Counted from the first letter of the stretch, positions 38,607-49,281 are shown. The stretch: 64,000 nt of DNA from Methylophilus medardicus (GCF_006363955.1 NZ_CP040948.1:496001-560000), one strand, 5' to 3'. The notes: generated by a model from the sequence alone, not told the origin. Made by a program: numbers and translations.

Positions 38607-38642
38607 GTATCGATTGGATTGACCGAGCGCTAACCATGGCCA

Positions 38643-38672
38643 ATAAAAAAGCCGGACATCCGTCCGGCCTCT
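38643..38672 (-). terminator. Intrinsic terminator after rpsT
   Basis: On the minus strand GCCGGAC pairs with GTCCGGC around a short loop and runs into six T residues, 23 bases past the rpsT stop. Confidence 0.85.
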
Positions 38673-38694
38673 TTAGTATGCACCCCTACTGAAA

Positions 38695-39066
38695 TTATTC
38701 AGCAGCTTTTTTCGCGCGAGGCTTAGCAGCTTTTTTAGCTGGTGCCGCTTCGGCTTTCGGTGCAGCTGCTTTTTTCACAGAAGCTAAAGTCGCTGGTGTA
38801 TCACCGGACAATGCTTTGATGGCAGCAGTCAAACGGCTCTTATGACGAGCAGCTTTGTTTTTGTGAATGATTTTTTTGTCAGCGATGCGATCGATCACGC
38901 TAACGTTTTCTTGGTAAGAAGCCACAGCAGCAGCTTTGTCACCAGTTTGGATCGCTTTAATTACTTTTTTAATCGCAGTACGCAAAGTTGAACGCAACGC
39001 AGCATTGTGTGCATTCACTTTTACGGATTGGCGCGCGCGTTTGCGCGCTTGTGCGGTATTTGCCAT
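38695..39066 (-). CDS. rpsT: Ribosomal protein bS20 with a basic C-terminal tail
   Basis: A 123-residue form of the small-subunit protein S20, usually about 87 residues. The core ([48 protein letters not shown]) is normal. From about residue 87 a tail rich in Ala, Lys and Pro follows ([20 protein letters not shown]). The tail looks like a histone H1-like or nucleic-acid-binding extension. The gene is divergent from murJ, as is common. Confidence 0.96.
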   Translation of the reverse strand: MANTAQARKRARQSVKVNAHNAALRSTLRTAIKKVIKAIQTGDKAAAVASYQENVSVIDRIADKKIIHKNKAARHKSRLTAAIKALSGDTPATLASVKKAAAPKAEAAPAKKAAKPRAKKAAE

Positions 39067-39274
39067 ATTCGTTTTATCCTGTAGCTTTCAAAAGGGGTGT
39101 GATACGAAACCGTGCATCATACTGTTTTCGCTTTGTTTTTGCAAGATTAAAAACGTATTTTAGTCGAATGATTGTAGCCGCATGGTAAAATCGCACCACT
39201 TTTGAATCTGTTGACAAGCTGCTGTCGGCAATGTGCTGGCAACCACATCGTTAGGCGCGTATTTTCCATCATTT

Positions 39275-40819
39275 ATGAATTTGCTCAAAGCACTCGCCAC
39301 CGTGGGTGGTATGACGTTTATCTCGCGCTTGCTGGGGTTTGTCCGCGACACCTTGATCGCCCGCATTTTCGGTGCCGGCATGGCCACGGATGCGTTTTTC
39401 GTGGCCTTTAAAATCCCCAATCTTTTGCGGCGTATCTCTGGCGAGGGCGCTTTTAGCCAAGCGTTTGTGCCTATTCTTTCTGAGTACCGTAAACAGCGCT
39501 CGCCTGAGGCCACAAAAGCACTCATTAATCACGTCTCTAGCTTGCTAGGGCTTTTTTTAGTCGCCATCACCATTCTGGGAATGCTGGCGGCGCCGCTCAT
39601 CGTGCGCCTGACTTCCCCCGGATTTGTGCACGATCCAGCCAAGTTTGCACTCACCACAGAATTGTTACGTATTACGTTCCCTTATATTTTATTTATCTCC
39701 TTGGTGTCGATGTCGGGCGGCATTTTAAATGCCTTTAGCAAATTTCAGGTGCCGGCTTTTACACCTGTGTGGCTCAACTTAAGCTTCATCGCAGCCGCTT
39801 TGTGGATTGCACCGCATTTTAATAACTCTATCTATGTGTTGGCTTGGGCGGTCTTTGTAGGCGGCATTATCCAATTGCTTTATCAACTGCCTTACCTACA
39901 GCAAATTGGCATGTTACCGCGCTACGCACTGAATCTGCAGGACGAAGGCGTGCGCCGAATTTTAAGGCTAATGGGGCCAGCCATCTTTGGTGTTTCGGTG
40001 GCGCAGATTTCGATTGTATTAAACAATATTTTTGCTTCGTTTATGCCCACCGGTAGCGTGTCCTGGTTGTATTTCGCCGATCGCTTGATGGAGTTTCCGA
40101 CCGGTGTGCTCGGTGTGGCACTTGGCACCATTTTATTGCCTAGTTTATCCAAGGCGCATGTTGACCGATCCAGTGAAGAATTTTCGCTATTACTAGATTG
40201 GGGATTGCGACTCACCTGCATGCTGGCGATTCCGGCTGCGGTGGCGATGGCGGTTCTGTCTAAACCCTTGGTGGCCAGTCTGTTTTATTACGGAAAATTT
40301 ACGCCGATGGATGTCATGCAGACGGAGCGCGCATTGATTGCTTATAGCTTGAGTTTGCTTGGCCTGATCATGGTTAAAGTCCTCGCACCGGGTTTTTACG
40401 CGCGCCAAAACGTCAAGACCCCAGTGAAGATCGCAATATTTACCCTCGTAATGACGCAAGTGATGAATGTGGGGTTCTTGCTTTTTACGCCTTTGCAGCA
40501 CGCCGGTTTAGCGCTCGCCGTCGGGCTCGGTGCTTGCCTGAACGCCATTTTGCTGTGGGTAAATTTGCAAAAGTCTGGCGCGTTTCGACCGCAAGCAGGT
40601 TGGGTGCTTTTTTTGCTTAAATTAATGGCCGCTGTCAGTGTCATGGCATTGGTACTCATGTTCGCTGCCAACTGGGCTGGCGATTGGCTGGCGATGCCGC
40701 CAGTGACGCGAATCTGGCATCTGGCAGTCGTCGTCTTATTGGGTATGGGCGTGTATTTCACCGCACTCGCTTTGCTGGGTTTTAGGCCAAAACACTTTAT
40801 GAAGCGAGTCGTCAATTGA
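39275..40819 (+). CDS. murJ: Lipid II flippase MurJ
   Basis: MurJ moves lipid II across the inner membrane for peptidoglycan synthesis. The 514-residue protein has 13-14 membrane helices and the family opening MNLLKALATVGGMTFISRLLGFVRDTLIA, with FGAGMATDAFFVAFKIPNLLRR and GEGAFSQAFVP. The ATG at 39275 matches the family start; the frame opens 42 bases earlier without added homology. Its TGA overlaps the ribF start by one base. Confidence 0.97.
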   Translation: MNLLKALATVGGMTFISRLLGFVRDTLIARIFGAGMATDAFFVAFKIPNLLRRISGEGAFSQAFVPILSEYRKQRSPEATKALINHVSSLLGLFLVAITILGMLAAPLIVRLTSPGFVHDPAKFALTTELLRITFPYILFISLVSMSGGILNAFSKFQVPAFTPVWLNLSFIAAALWIAPHFNNSIYVLAWAVFVGGIIQLLYQLPYLQQIGMLPRYALNLQDEGVRRILRLMGPAIFGVSVAQISIVLNNIFASFMPTGSVSWLYFADRLMEFPTGVLGVALGTILLPSLSKAHVDRSSEEFSLLLDWGLRLTCMLAIPAAVAMAVLSKPLVASLFYYGKFTPMDVMQTERALIAYSLSLLGLIMVKVLAPGFYARQNVKTPVKIAIFTLVMTQVMNVGFLLFTPLQHAGLALAVGLGACLNAILLWVNLQKSGAFRPQAGWVLFLLKLMAAVSVMALVLMFAANWAGDWLAMPPVTRIWHLAVVVLLGMGVYFTALALLGFRPKHFMKRVVN

Positions 40820-41712
40820 TGCAGGTTTTCCGTCATATCCCCCAAGCGCTAAATCCACAGGCAATCGCGATTGGAAATTTTGATGGCATGCATTTGGGCC
40901 ATCAAGCGTTATTGCGCCAACTGACTGCATTCACGCAAACCTATAAAATCACGCCTGCGGTGATGACATTTGAGCCGCATCCACGCGAGTTTTTCACGCC
41001 GCAAAACGCGCCTGCACGCTTGGCTTCCATGCGTGAAAAACTGGAGTATTTTGCTGAGTACGGCATCCAGCACGTGTATGTGCAGCGTTTTAATCGGGCC
41101 TTTGCTGCCCAGAGTCCAGCCGCATTCATGCAGCGCTTACGTCAGCAGCTCAATGCCAATGTGATTATGGTCGGCGAGGATTTTTGCTTTGGCGCCAAAC
41201 GTGCGGGCAATGTGCAAACACTGATCGAACATGGTTTTAATGTAATCCCCTTGCCGCAGGTGCAGCTGGCGGCTGAACGGGTCTCGAGTACCTTGGTCAG
41301 GGATGCCCTCGCTGCGGGCGACCTCAGCAAAGCACATACGCTACTCGGCCGAACTTATAGCATTAGCGGCAAAGTGGTGCATGGCGCCAAGCTGGGCCGC
41401 CAGCTCGGCTTTCCCACCGCAAACGTGCACATGCGTCACGAACGGCCTGCACTGACCGGGGTTTATGCGGTAAAATTGAATCATTTACCGGCAGTAGCCA
41501 ATTTGGGCATCCGCCCAACGCTCGAAGGTGTCCCCAAACTCAAGCTCGAAGTGCATGTGTTTGATTTTAATGGTGATCTCTATGATCAGCATGTGCACGT
41601 GCAGTTTTTTCATAAGCTACGCAGTGAGCAGAAGTTTGCTGGCCTAGAGGCGTTGAAAGCGCAAATTGCATGCGATGCCGAGCAGGCAAAACGTTATTTT
41701 AGCCACGGATAA
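40819..41712 (+). CDS. ribF: Bifunctional riboflavin kinase/FAD synthetase RibF
   Basis: RibF phosphorylates riboflavin to FMN and adenylates it to FAD. The 297-residue protein has the adenylyltransferase part (AIAIGNFDGMHLGHQALL, VGEDFCFGAKRAG, RVSSTLVRDALAAG) and the kinase part (GRQLGFPTANVH, GVYAVKL, NLGIRPTLEG). The start codon shares one base with the murJ stop, indicating coupling in the conserved murJ-ribF-ileS-lspA cluster. Confidence 0.97.
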   Translation: MQVFRHIPQALNPQAIAIGNFDGMHLGHQALLRQLTAFTQTYKITPAVMTFEPHPREFFTPQNAPARLASMREKLEYFAEYGIQHVYVQRFNRAFAAQSPAAFMQRLRQQLNANVIMVGEDFCFGAKRAGNVQTLIEHGFNVIPLPQVQLAAERVSSTLVRDALAAGDLSKAHTLLGRTYSISGKVVHGAKLGRQLGFPTANVHMRHERPALTGVYAVKLNHLPAVANLGIRPTLEGVPKLKLEVHVFDFNGDLYDQHVHVQFFHKLRSEQKFAGLEALKAQIACDAEQAKRYFSHG

Positions 41713-41723
41713 TTGCTGAATTT

Positions 41724-41754
41724 AAATCAGTCGATGTCTGTGGCTGATTTTTTT
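41724..41754 (+). terminator. Terminator-like hairpin between ribF and ileS
   Basis: AAATCAGTC at 41724-41732 pairs with GGCTGATTT at 41742-41750 (one G-U pair), followed by a T run. It ends about ten bases before the ileS start codon, which is unusually close, so it could also act as an attenuator for ileS. Confidence 0.75.
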
Positions 41755-41764
41755 GGATATTTAA

Positions 41765-44623
41765 ATGACTGACCAAACCAAAGATTCAAAATACACCCTG
41801 AATTTACCGGAAACCAGTTTTCCGATGCGTGGCGATTTGGCCAAGCGTGAACCGGCTTGGTTAAAAAGCTGGCAAGAACGCAAAGTGTACGATCGTATCC
41901 GCGCCAAACGTAAAGGCGCGCCTAGCTTCATTCTTCATGACGGCCCGCCTTATGCCAATGGGGATATTCACATTGGTCACGCCGTGAATAAAATCCTCAA
42001 AGACATGATTATCAAAGCCAAAACCATGGACGGTTTTGACGCGCCTTATGTGCCGGGCTGGGATTGCCACGGCTTGCCAATTGAATTGGTGGTGGAGAAA
42101 AACCACGGTAAAAATATAGACCCCGCCAAGTTCCGTGAGTTATGTCGTGCCTATGCCGCCGAGCAGGTCGAAAAACAAAAGAAAGATTTTATTCGCTTGG
42201 GCGTGCTGGGTGACTGGGATCATCCTTATCTGACCATGGCGTTTAATACCGAGGCCGACATCATGCGTGCCTTGGGTGAAATCTATCAAAATGGCTACCT
42301 TTACCAAGGCTCCAAGCCTGTGCATTGGTGTGTGGACTGCGGTTCTGCGCTGGCAGAAGCCGAAGTGGAGTATGAAGATGTTAACTCTCCGGCCATCGAT
42401 GTTGGCTTTAAAGTCGTGGATCGCGCTGCCTTAGGCAACGCTTTTGCGACCACCGTGACTAGCGATGCCTATGCCGTCATTTGGACCACCACGCCATGGA
42501 CCTTGCCTGCGAATCAAGCCGTGAGTGTGAATGCCGAACTCACGTATGACCTAATTCAAACCAGCAAAGGCTTGCTAATTTTAGCGCGCGACTTGGCTGA
42601 AAAAACCTTGGCAAGATACGCAGAGGAACAATCTTCTGTGATCGCCAGTTGCAAGGGCGAAGCGCTGCTTGGGCTGCTGTTGCAACACCCGTTTGACAAC
42701 CGTCAGGTGCCAGTCATCACTGGTGATCACGTGACAACCGAAGCAGGTACTGGTTTGGTGCACACCGCTGCCGCGCATGGCAACGATGACTGGTTGGTCA
42801 TGCGTGCGCACTTTCCACAAGAAAAACCCCGCGTCCTAATGGGCGGCGATGGCAAGTTTTTTGACAGTGCCTTGGTCGAGCTGGCTGAGATTCGTGGTTT
42901 AAGTCGTCAAGAGGCGAATAAAATCATTTTGTTAACACTGCAAACGAACGGGGTGTTGCTGGCTTCCGCAAGGTTAAACCATAGCTTTCCGCATTGCTGG
43001 CGCCACAAAACGCCCCTCATGCAATTAGCCACCCACCAATGGTTTATTGGCATGAACGCGGTCGGTCACGATGGCAGAGCGCTGCGTGAGCACGCGAATA
43101 CGGCAGTAGATGCCACCCAGTTTTTCCCGAGTTGGGGTCGGGCGCGTCTTGAAGCCATGATTAAAAACCGCCCAGACTGGTGCGTGTCGCGCCAGCGTAA
43201 CTGGGGCGTACCGATGCCATTTTTTGTGCATAAAGAGCGTGGTGAACCGCATCCGGAGACCGCGCGTCTGCTCGAGATTGTTTGTATGCAGGTTGAACAG
43301 CAGGGCATCGAGGCATGGTTCAGCCTGGATGGCGCCGCTTTTCTAGCACAGCACGCCCCAGCCGGTGCTGAGCAGTACAAAAAAGTGACGGATACACTGG
43401 ATGTTTGGTTTGATTCCGGCGCGACGCATTACGCGGTCGTGCGCTCAGCGCAACATCCGAGTTTGTCGGCGGCAGCCAATGTGCGAGAAGCGGCGCATCA
43501 GCCTGTGGCAGACTTGTACCTCGAAGGGTCTGATCAGCACCGTGGCTGGTTTCAATCTTCATTGTTGACCGGTTGCGCAATCGACGGCAACGCGCCTTAC
43601 AAGGCCTTGCTCACGCATGGCTTTGTGGTGGATGGCGCAGGCCACAAAATGAGTAAGTCAAAAGGCAATGTCGTTGCGCCGCAAAAAGTGATGGATACGT
43701 ATGGCGCCGATATTCTGCGTTTGTGGGTGGCCTCGACCGACTATTCCGGCGAGCTAACCATCAGTGACGAGATCCTCAAACGCGTGGCCGACGGCTATCG
43801 CCGCATTCGCAATACCTTGCGTTTCTTGCTCTCTAATCTGGCCGACTTTGACGCCAGCAAAGACTTGCTGCCAGTAGAACAGTGGCTGGAGATCGATCGC
43901 TATGCTTTGCATTTGACCCAGCAATTGCAGGCGGGCATTCTGGCGGATTACGACAAATACGAATTTCACTTGGCGGTGCAGAAATTTGTCGGCTTCTGTT
44001 CAGAGGACTTAGGTGGATTCTATCTCGATATTTTGAAAGACCGTCTCTACACCAGTGGTGAAACTTCACAGGCGCGCCGTGCGGCACAAAGTGCTTTGCA
44101 TCACATCACGCATGCCATGATGCGATTAATGGCGCCGATCTTAAGTTTTACCGCCGATGAAATCTGGCAGACCTTAGGGCTGGATACGGTTGCCACCGTT
44201 TTTGAAGAGACCTGGTATGACTTGCCTGCGCATGGGTTAACCGAGACACAATTACAGCACTGGCAAACCATGATTGCCTTGCGTGCGCAAGCCGCCAAAG
44301 AGATTGAGCTGTTGCGTGGCGAAGGAAAAGTAGGCGCTTCTTTGCAGGCTGAGCTTGAGTTTCATGTGACAGCAGAGGCGTTTGAGGCCTTAAACAGTCT
44401 GCAAGATGATTTACGTTTTGTCATGATTACCTCTAGCGCGACCACCTATAAAGTGGCCGACGTCGCCGCGCAGAAAATATTGGTGAAACCGAGTGCGCAT
44501 GCCAAATGCGAACGGTGTTGGCATTATCGTGCCGATGTCGGCAGTGATGCTGCGCATCCCACCATCTGTGGTCGCTGTGTGAGCAATTTGTTTGGCAGCG
44601 GTGAAGTGCGCAAGTATGCCTAA
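41765..44623 (+). CDS. ileS: Isoleucyl-tRNA synthetase
   Basis: A 952-residue class I aminoacyl-tRNA synthetase charging tRNA-Ile. It shows the HIGH signature in [20 protein letters not shown], the CP1 editing domain ([15 protein letters not shown]), KMSKS in [11 protein letters not shown] and the C-terminal zinc motif CERCWHY with CGRC. The length and zinc motif fit the bacterial (IleS1) type. lspA overlaps its end by eight bases. Confidence 0.98.
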   Translation: MTDQTKDSKYTLNLPETSFPMRGDLAKREPAWLKSWQERKVYDRIRAKRKGAPSFILHDGPPYANGDIHIGHAVNKILKDMIIKAKTMDGFDAPYVPGWDCHGLPIELVVEKNHGKNIDPAKFRELCRAYAAEQVEKQKKDFIRLGVLGDWDHPYLTMAFNTEADIMRALGEIYQNGYLYQGSKPVHWCVDCGSALAEAEVEYEDVNSPAIDVGFKVVDRAALGNAFATTVTSDAYAVIWTTTPWTLPANQAVSVNAELTYDLIQTSKGLLILARDLAEKTLARYAEEQSSVIASCKGEALLGLLLQHPFDNRQVPVITGDHVTTEAGTGLVHTAAAHGNDDWLVMRAHFPQEKPRVLMGGDGKFFDSALVELAEIRGLSRQEANKIILLTLQTNGVLLASARLNHSFPHCWRHKTPLMQLATHQWFIGMNAVGHDGRALREHANTAVDATQFFPSWGRARLEAMIKNRPDWCVSRQRNWGVPMPFFVHKERGEPHPETARLLEIVCMQVEQQGIEAWFSLDGAAFLAQHAPAGAEQYKKVTDTLDVWFDSGATHYAVVRSAQHPSLSAAANVREAAHQPVADLYLEGSDQHRGWFQSSLLTGCAIDGNAPYKALLTHGFVVDGAGHKMSKSKGNVVAPQKVMDTYGADILRLWVASTDYSGELTISDEILKRVADGYRRIRNTLRFLLSNLADFDASKDLLPVEQWLEIDRYALHLTQQLQAGILADYDKYEFHLAVQKFVGFCSEDLGGFYLDILKDRLYTSGETSQARRAAQSALHHITHAMMRLMAPILSFTADEIWQTLGLDTVATVFEETWYDLPAHGLTETQLQHWQTMIALRAQAAKEIELLRGEGKVGASLQAELEFHVTAEAFEALNSLQDDLRFVMITSSATTYKVADVAAQKILVKPSAHAKCERCWHYRADVGSDAAHPTICGRCVSNLFGSGEVRKYA

Positions 44624-45092
44624 GTTCCGATCGGCATTCCCTTGGTTAGTGTTGAGCGCGGTGGTGATCGGGCTCGACCTATACACCAAGCACCTGATTC
44701 AGAATGCTTTTGTGTATGGTGAGCATGTGCCTGTGACCGGTTTTTTTGATCTGGTGCGCTACCACAATACAGGCGCTGCATTTAGCTTTTTGGCCAATGC
44801 TGGCGGCTGGCAACACGGTTTTTTTACAGCGGTCTCCACCCTCGCTTCTGCGGTCATGGTCTACCTACTGGTGAAGCACCCGCATCGGCAGCTGTTTTGC
44901 TTAGGGTTGGCGTTGGTGTTAGGCGGCGCTTTGGGTAATCTATATGACCGGCTAACGCTTGGTTACGTGGTCGACTTTTTATTGTTTTATTATCAGCAAT
45001 GGGCGTGGCCTGCGTTTAATGTAGCAGATAGTGCCATTTGTGTTGGCGTTGGCTTGTTGATGCTTGATAGCTTTCGCCAGCCGGACGCTTAA
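44616..45092 (+). CDS. lspA: Lipoprotein signal peptidase LspA
   Basis: LspA cleaves the signal peptide of lipid-modified prolipoproteins in the inner membrane. The 158-residue protein has four membrane helices, the conserved [16 protein letters not shown] and the catalytic aspartates in [20 protein letters not shown] and [11 protein letters not shown]. The ATG at 44616 overlaps the ileS end and has GGTGAAG upstream; an earlier frame start at 44592 lies inside ileS. Confidence 0.97.
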   Translation: MPKFRSAFPWLVLSAVVIGLDLYTKHLIQNAFVYGEHVPVTGFFDLVRYHNTGAAFSFLANAGGWQHGFFTAVSTLASAVMVYLLVKHPHRQLFCLGLALVLGGALGNLYDRLTLGYVVDFLLFYYQQWAWPAFNVADSAICVGVGLLMLDSFRQPDA

Positions 45093-45116
45093 GCCCAGCA
45101 CTGCTGCAAGGCCAAT

Positions 45117-45431
45117 ATGGACGGGTTGCAATACACTTTCAGCGGTGTCATCAAGCAGTGGTTGGGGAGTAAAAGCACTTGGCACTATGTGCGGTTGCCG
45201 CTCACCATGTCGGATGAAATCAAAACGTTGAGCCAATACCATCAGAGCAAGCGGCGTGGCTGGGGCGCCGTGAAAGTCGAGGCCACGATTGGCGCGCTGT
45301 CCTGGCAAACCTCTATTTTTCCTGCATTTGATCAAGGTTGCTATGCGCTGTTTTTAAAAGCGGATATCCGCAAACAGGCCGCGCTACGGGTGGATGATAC
45401 CGTCACCTTGCAGCTGACGTTGTTCATTTAA
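45117..45431 (+). CDS. DUF1905-domain protein
   Basis: A 104-residue soluble protein matching the DUF1905 pattern: YTFSGVIKQWLGSKSTWHYVRLP at the N terminus, then GWGAVKVEATIGALSWQTSIFP and YALFLKADIRKQAALRVDDTVTLQLTL. It would be a small all-beta barrel. Its biochemical role is not known. It lies 24 bases after lspA on the same strand, and AAGG precedes its ATG, so it may be translated from the same transcript. Confidence 0.85.
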   Translation: MDGLQYTFSGVIKQWLGSKSTWHYVRLPLTMSDEIKTLSQYHQSKRRGWGAVKVEATIGALSWQTSIFPAFDQGCYALFLKADIRKQAALRVDDTVTLQLTLFI

Positions 45432-45467
45432 AGTGGCTGATCTTGCAGTCATTAGCGAGAGGCTGTT

Positions 45468-47774
45468 TTAGGCTGAGAGGGGTTGCTGCTCAGCCGTGGC
45501 CAGCAGTGTGTAGATTTCCTGAATGGGCATGGGTCTGCCCAATAAAAAACCTTGTATACAGTCACAACCGGTTTTGCTTAAAAAGTCGAGTTGTGCCTGC
45601 GTTTCTATCCCTTCTACCACCACCGAAATGCCCAAGATACCAGCCGTTTTGATGATGGTGCTGACGATCTCGCTGTCGCCAGTACTCTCAGGCACATCGA
45701 CCATAAAAGCACGGTCAATTTTCAGTTCGTCGATGGGCATATGCTTGAGCTTAAACAAAGAAGAATTACCCACGCCAAAGTCATCCAATGAAATCCGCAC
45801 GCCGATCTCTTTCAACTGTTTGAGAATCTCTAGCGCCTGCTCTTCGTGCTCAAATACCGCAGTTTCAGTGATTTCTAGCGTGATGAGCGCAGGAGCGATG
45901 GCATATTGCTGAAGGTGCTGTGCAATGCGCAGCGGCAGGTTGTGATCACGAAACTGGCGAGGTGAAATATTGATGGATAAGCCTATGGTCTGCCCGGTTT
46001 GCAAGATAAGTTGCGATAAATGTTTAAAGGCCTCGGCAATAATCCACTCGCCCATGGGTAAGATCAGCCCGGACTGCTCCGCATAAGGAATAAATTCGGC
46101 GGGAGAAATAATCTCACCTTTGCTGTTTTTCCAGCGGATGAGCGCTTCTATGTTTTCAACCACGGGCTGTTTTTGCTTGTTTAAGCTGAATATCGGTTGA
46201 AACTGCAAAAAGAATTCTTGTTTTTTGATGGCCTTGCGTAATTGCACATCCAGCCGAAAGCGGTTTTGCGCCAGTTTGGTTTGCTCTTTGCTGTAAAACA
46301 AGTAGAGCTGATGCGTCGAACGTTTGGCATGGGCGAGTGCAGTATTGGCATTGCGAGCCAACTGCTCGGCGTTGCCTGCGTCACGTGGATATAGGCTAAT
46401 ACCAATACAGGCATCCAAAATCAGTTCATGGTCGTCGACCAGCACGGGCTTGTGCACAATTCGGCATAAATTGTGCGCCAGCTGGATCAGTTCGGCATCG
46501 TTCTTTTGCTGATGCACAATCAGTGCAAACTTATCGCCGTGTACCCGACCCAATTCGCCACACTGATGGGTGATGTATTGCAAGCGTTGAGCGATTTCTA
46601 ATAAGAACAAATCGCCCGTGCGGTGGCCAAAACTGTCATTAATGCTCTGAAAGTGTTTTAAATCGATCATTAGCAAAGCTAAGGTTCGGCTGTCACTCGC
46701 GGCACTGAGCATGGCGTGTTCTAGCAAAGTTTGCATGGCTAGCCGGTTGGGTAAGTGGGTGAGTGGATCTGAGCGGGACAGTTTCTGATATTCCATGTCT
46801 TTTTCGGCCAATCTTTTTTCGGCACGAAACAGTTTTTCACTCTCACGTAGCAAGATGCTTTGGCGGATGGCTGACAGGATCAGGATGCACACCACAGAGC
46901 CGATAGCAATATGGTAAGCGTAAGGGTGGGGGCCGCTTTGCAACCATATGAGCGTCAGCGTGCATACGCTGAACACAAACGCGATGGCGGGCACCCAGCT
47001 GCGCAAGCGTCGGCATTGTTTTAGATAGGCCGTTTGTTTTGCCACGCGCACTTGCCAGCCATACAAGCCGGTGCCGATTAACAAATCCGCCACCGAAAAC
47101 CCATAGTTGATCCATAGACTGGTTTGTGGGCTCTGGTTCAGCGCATTCAGGTTCCATTGCATCCAGCAGGCGCCGAGTAATGTCAGGCCAGCGCTTAATA
47201 ATACCCAAGGCAGCATCCAGGCCGGCCGCAAATAGGGAATCAGCAGCAGTGAGATTAAGGCGGCGCTCAGTAGGCTCGCCGGATAAGCGGTGAGCACCGC
47301 TAGTTGCAATACACTGACATTGGCTGATTGCGGGAGATAAGAAATCAGCACGTAGCCGAGCACGGCGGTACTGAAGGATAAGGCGTCTATGGTAAATGCC
47401 CAAGTTTTAGCACGTGACAGTTGTGTGCGAAGTGCGGCGACAAAACCAATGATGAGGCAGGGCCCAAGCAGTGGGTAAAAAATATCGGATTGGGCAGGGA
47501 AATTGGTTTGATCGGTGAGAAGTTGAAAGATCCAAAGTAAACCGCCGGTGAAATAGACGGCAGCCCCGAGAACGAACCAGCGTTTTACTCGGCGCTGGGT
47601 GCGGCTCGCGCGAAGATAACCCATCACGCAAAGAACCAAGCAGGCGGCGATGGTGGAGAACCAATGCACATTGTCTAGCCATACCAGAGTGCTGCGTGTG
47701 GCATTAATTGAAGCCAGTAGGCATATCCCTAATACCGATACAGCAACAACAATGACTTTACGAGAAAGTGTCAT
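45468..47774 (-). CDS. Membrane GGDEF-EAL protein with degenerate GGDEF
   Basis: A 768-residue membrane protein. About nine helices cover residues 5-305, a sensor region of no family I can name. The GGDEF domain (about 330-500) has LTHLPNR and LMIDLKHFQSIND but its active-site loop reads HGDKF (412-416) instead of GGDEF, so cyclase activity is unlikely. The EAL domain has EAL at 543-545 and DDFGVGNSSL, which keeps the catalytic acids, so it is probably a c-di-GMP phosphodiesterase. Confidence 0.9.
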   Translation of the reverse strand: MTLSRKVIVVAVSVLGICLLASINATRSTLVWLDNVHWFSTIAACLVLCVMGYLRASRTQRRVKRWFVLGAAVYFTGGLLWIFQLLTDQTNFPAQSDIFYPLLGPCLIIGFVAALRTQLSRAKTWAFTIDALSFSTAVLGYVLISYLPQSANVSVLQLAVLTAYPASLLSAALISLLLIPYLRPAWMLPWVLLSAGLTLLGACWMQWNLNALNQSPQTSLWINYGFSVADLLIGTGLYGWQVRVAKQTAYLKQCRRLRSWVPAIAFVFSVCTLTLIWLQSGPHPYAYHIAIGSVVCILILSAIRQSILLRESEKLFRAEKRLAEKDMEYQKLSRSDPLTHLPNRLAMQTLLEHAMLSAASDSRTLALLMIDLKHFQSINDSFGHRTGDLFLLEIAQRLQYITHQCGELGRVHGDKFALIVHQQKNDAELIQLAHNLCRIVHKPVLVDDHELILDACIGISLYPRDAGNAEQLARNANTALAHAKRSTHQLYLFYSKEQTKLAQNRFRLDVQLRKAIKKQEFFLQFQPIFSLNKQKQPVVENIEALIRWKNSKGEIISPAEFIPYAEQSGLILPMGEWIIAEAFKHLSQLILQTGQTIGLSINISPRQFRDHNLPLRIAQHLQQYAIAPALITLEITETAVFEHEEQALEILKQLKEIGVRISLDDFGVGNSSLFKLKHMPIDELKIDRAFMVDVPESTGDSEIVSTIIKTAGILGISVVVEGIETQAQLDFLSKTGCDCIQGFLLGRPMPIQEIYTLLATAEQQPLSA

Positions 47775-47821
47775 GCAGCCCCCGAATTTTTTGTTAATTC
47801 TAACAAGGGCTTAGAAAAAAA

Positions 47822-48718
47822 CTAGTCTTTCCTGATAAATATTATTGCAATACATATCACCACGAAACAAACGGCGCCGGTGAGCACGCCTACTGCCGCA
47901 TTAAATAACCAGCCCCAAGCTGGAAATTGGGCGATCCAAGCATGCAATGGGTGAATGCCGTGGGCAATGATGCCCCCGCCCACCAGAAACATCGCGGCGG
48001 TGCCAAGTACGCTGAGCGCACGCATCAAGTAGGGCACAATCTGCACCATAGACCAACCGAGTTTGCGGATGGCTTGTGTGTGCCAGGCTTGGCCATTGCG
48101 TTGCATCAGCCATAGCCCAATGTCGTCCATTTTTACGATGAGCGCGACCAAACCATAGACGCCGATGGTCATCAGCACAGCAATCGACGAAAGTACGAGA
48201 ATGCGTTGCGTGAGTGCCGCCTCCGCCACCACGCCGAGCGCGATGACGATAATCTCAGCGGATAAAATAAAATCGGTGCGCACTGCACCTTTAATTTTAT
48301 CTTTTTCCAGTGCCACCCAGTCTGTTTGTGGTGCTTGCATCGCTTTGTGTAAAGCTTGCTCATGGGCATCGCTGGTGGTGGAAGGGCGCAGCTTGTGCCA
48401 GACTTTTTCAAAACCCTCAAAGCACAAATATGCCCCACCGAGCATGAGCAAGGGCGTAATCAACCAAGGTAGAAAGGCGCTGATCAGTAAGGCCGCAGGC
48501 ACCAGGATGAGTTTGTTGATAAATGAGCCACGCGCGACCGCCCACACCACTGGCAACTCGCGGTTGGCGGCAATGCCCGCCACTTGCTGTGCGTTGAGTG
48601 CCAAGTCGTCACCGAGCACGCCGGCGGTTTTTTTGGCCGCTAACTGGCTCATGACCGACACGTCATCGAGCATGGTGGTAATGTCATCGATAAGCGCCAG
48701 CAAGTTTGAAGTGGCCAT
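47822..48718 (-). CDS. DUF808-family inner-membrane protein (YedI-like)
   Basis: A 298-residue polytopic protein of the DUF808/YedI family. Hallmarks are [40 protein letters not shown] at the N terminus and [17 protein letters not shown]. Helices occur at about 70-100, 150-215 and 225-295. Function is unknown. It is divergent from the DUF2946 gene across a 63-base gap. Confidence 0.9.
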   Translation of the reverse strand: MATSNLLALIDDITTMLDDVSVMSQLAAKKTAGVLGDDLALNAQQVAGIAANRELPVVWAVARGSFINKLILVPAALLISAFLPWLITPLLMLGGAYLCFEGFEKVWHKLRPSTTSDAHEQALHKAMQAPQTDWVALEKDKIKGAVRTDFILSAEIIVIALGVVAEAALTQRILVLSSIAVLMTIGVYGLVALIVKMDDIGLWLMQRNGQAWHTQAIRKLGWSMVQIVPYLMRALSVLGTAAMFLVGGGIIAHGIHPLHAWIAQFPAWGWLFNAAVGVLTGAVCFVVICIAIIFIRKD

Positions 48719-48745
48719 GGTTTGTCCTGGGTCAATACTAAAGAG

Positions 48746-48775
48746 TTGTTTATTCTAAAGGAATCCCGTTAGAAT
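48746..48775 (+). promoter_or_regulatory. Candidate promoter of the DUF2946 gene
   Basis: TTGTTT at 48746-48751, 18 bases, TAGAAT at 48770-48775. The -10 lies only six bases before the ATG, so the message would be almost leaderless. Confidence 0.4.
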
Positions 48776-48781
48776 AGCGCC

Positions 48782-49216
48782 ATGGTAACGGGCAGATTTC
48801 AACGGTGGCTAGTACGCATGGCTTTGATGGCAATCATGCTGGCAGCGCTCGTCCCGACCTTGAGTCTGGCGTTTCCGATGCAGGGTGGCAAAACGTTTGT
48901 GCAAGAAGTATGCTCATCCCAAGGCGGAAAGTTAGTCATTCAAGTGCTGACCACCCAAGGACAATGGCGCGCCACATTGATTGATTACCAACCTTCACAA
49001 AAGCCAGTGTCACTCAGCCATCACCTCAATCATTGTCCCTTTTGCCAGATGGCGATGGACGATATTGTGATGCCGTCGCACAGTCCTGCTTATGTTTTGT
49101 TTCAACAAGCACAGGCAGCGATCGCACTCAGCGAATATCAATCGCCTGTTGTTTCAAATTTTTATCCCACTGCGCACACCAGCCGTGCGCCCCCTCTGAC
49201 CCCTCACTCAATTTAG
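48782..49216 (+). CDS. DUF2946-family exported protein
   Basis: A 144-residue protein with an N-terminal signal or anchor helix (MALMAIMLAALVPTLSLA) and the DUF2946 motif CPFCQM with the His before it (LNHCPFCQMAMDD). Proteins of this family often accompany TonB-dependent copper receptors, and the receptor, a copper-uptake-associated protein and a PepSY protein follow here. The Cys-His cluster may bind metal. The ATG at 48782 gives a positively charged n-region (GRFQRWLVR); no ribosome-binding site is visible. Confidence 0.75.
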   Translation: MVTGRFQRWLVRMALMAIMLAALVPTLSLAFPMQGGKTFVQEVCSSQGGKLVIQVLTTQGQWRATLIDYQPSQKPVSLSHHLNHCPFCQMAMDDIVMPSHSPAYVLFQQAQAAIALSEYQSPVVSNFYPTAHTSRAPPLTPHSI

Positions 49217-49281
49217 TCCCGTCTGTTGCTTAAGACGGCTTATGAGTATGCCTGTTGCGCAGGCATCGATGGAGTCATCCC

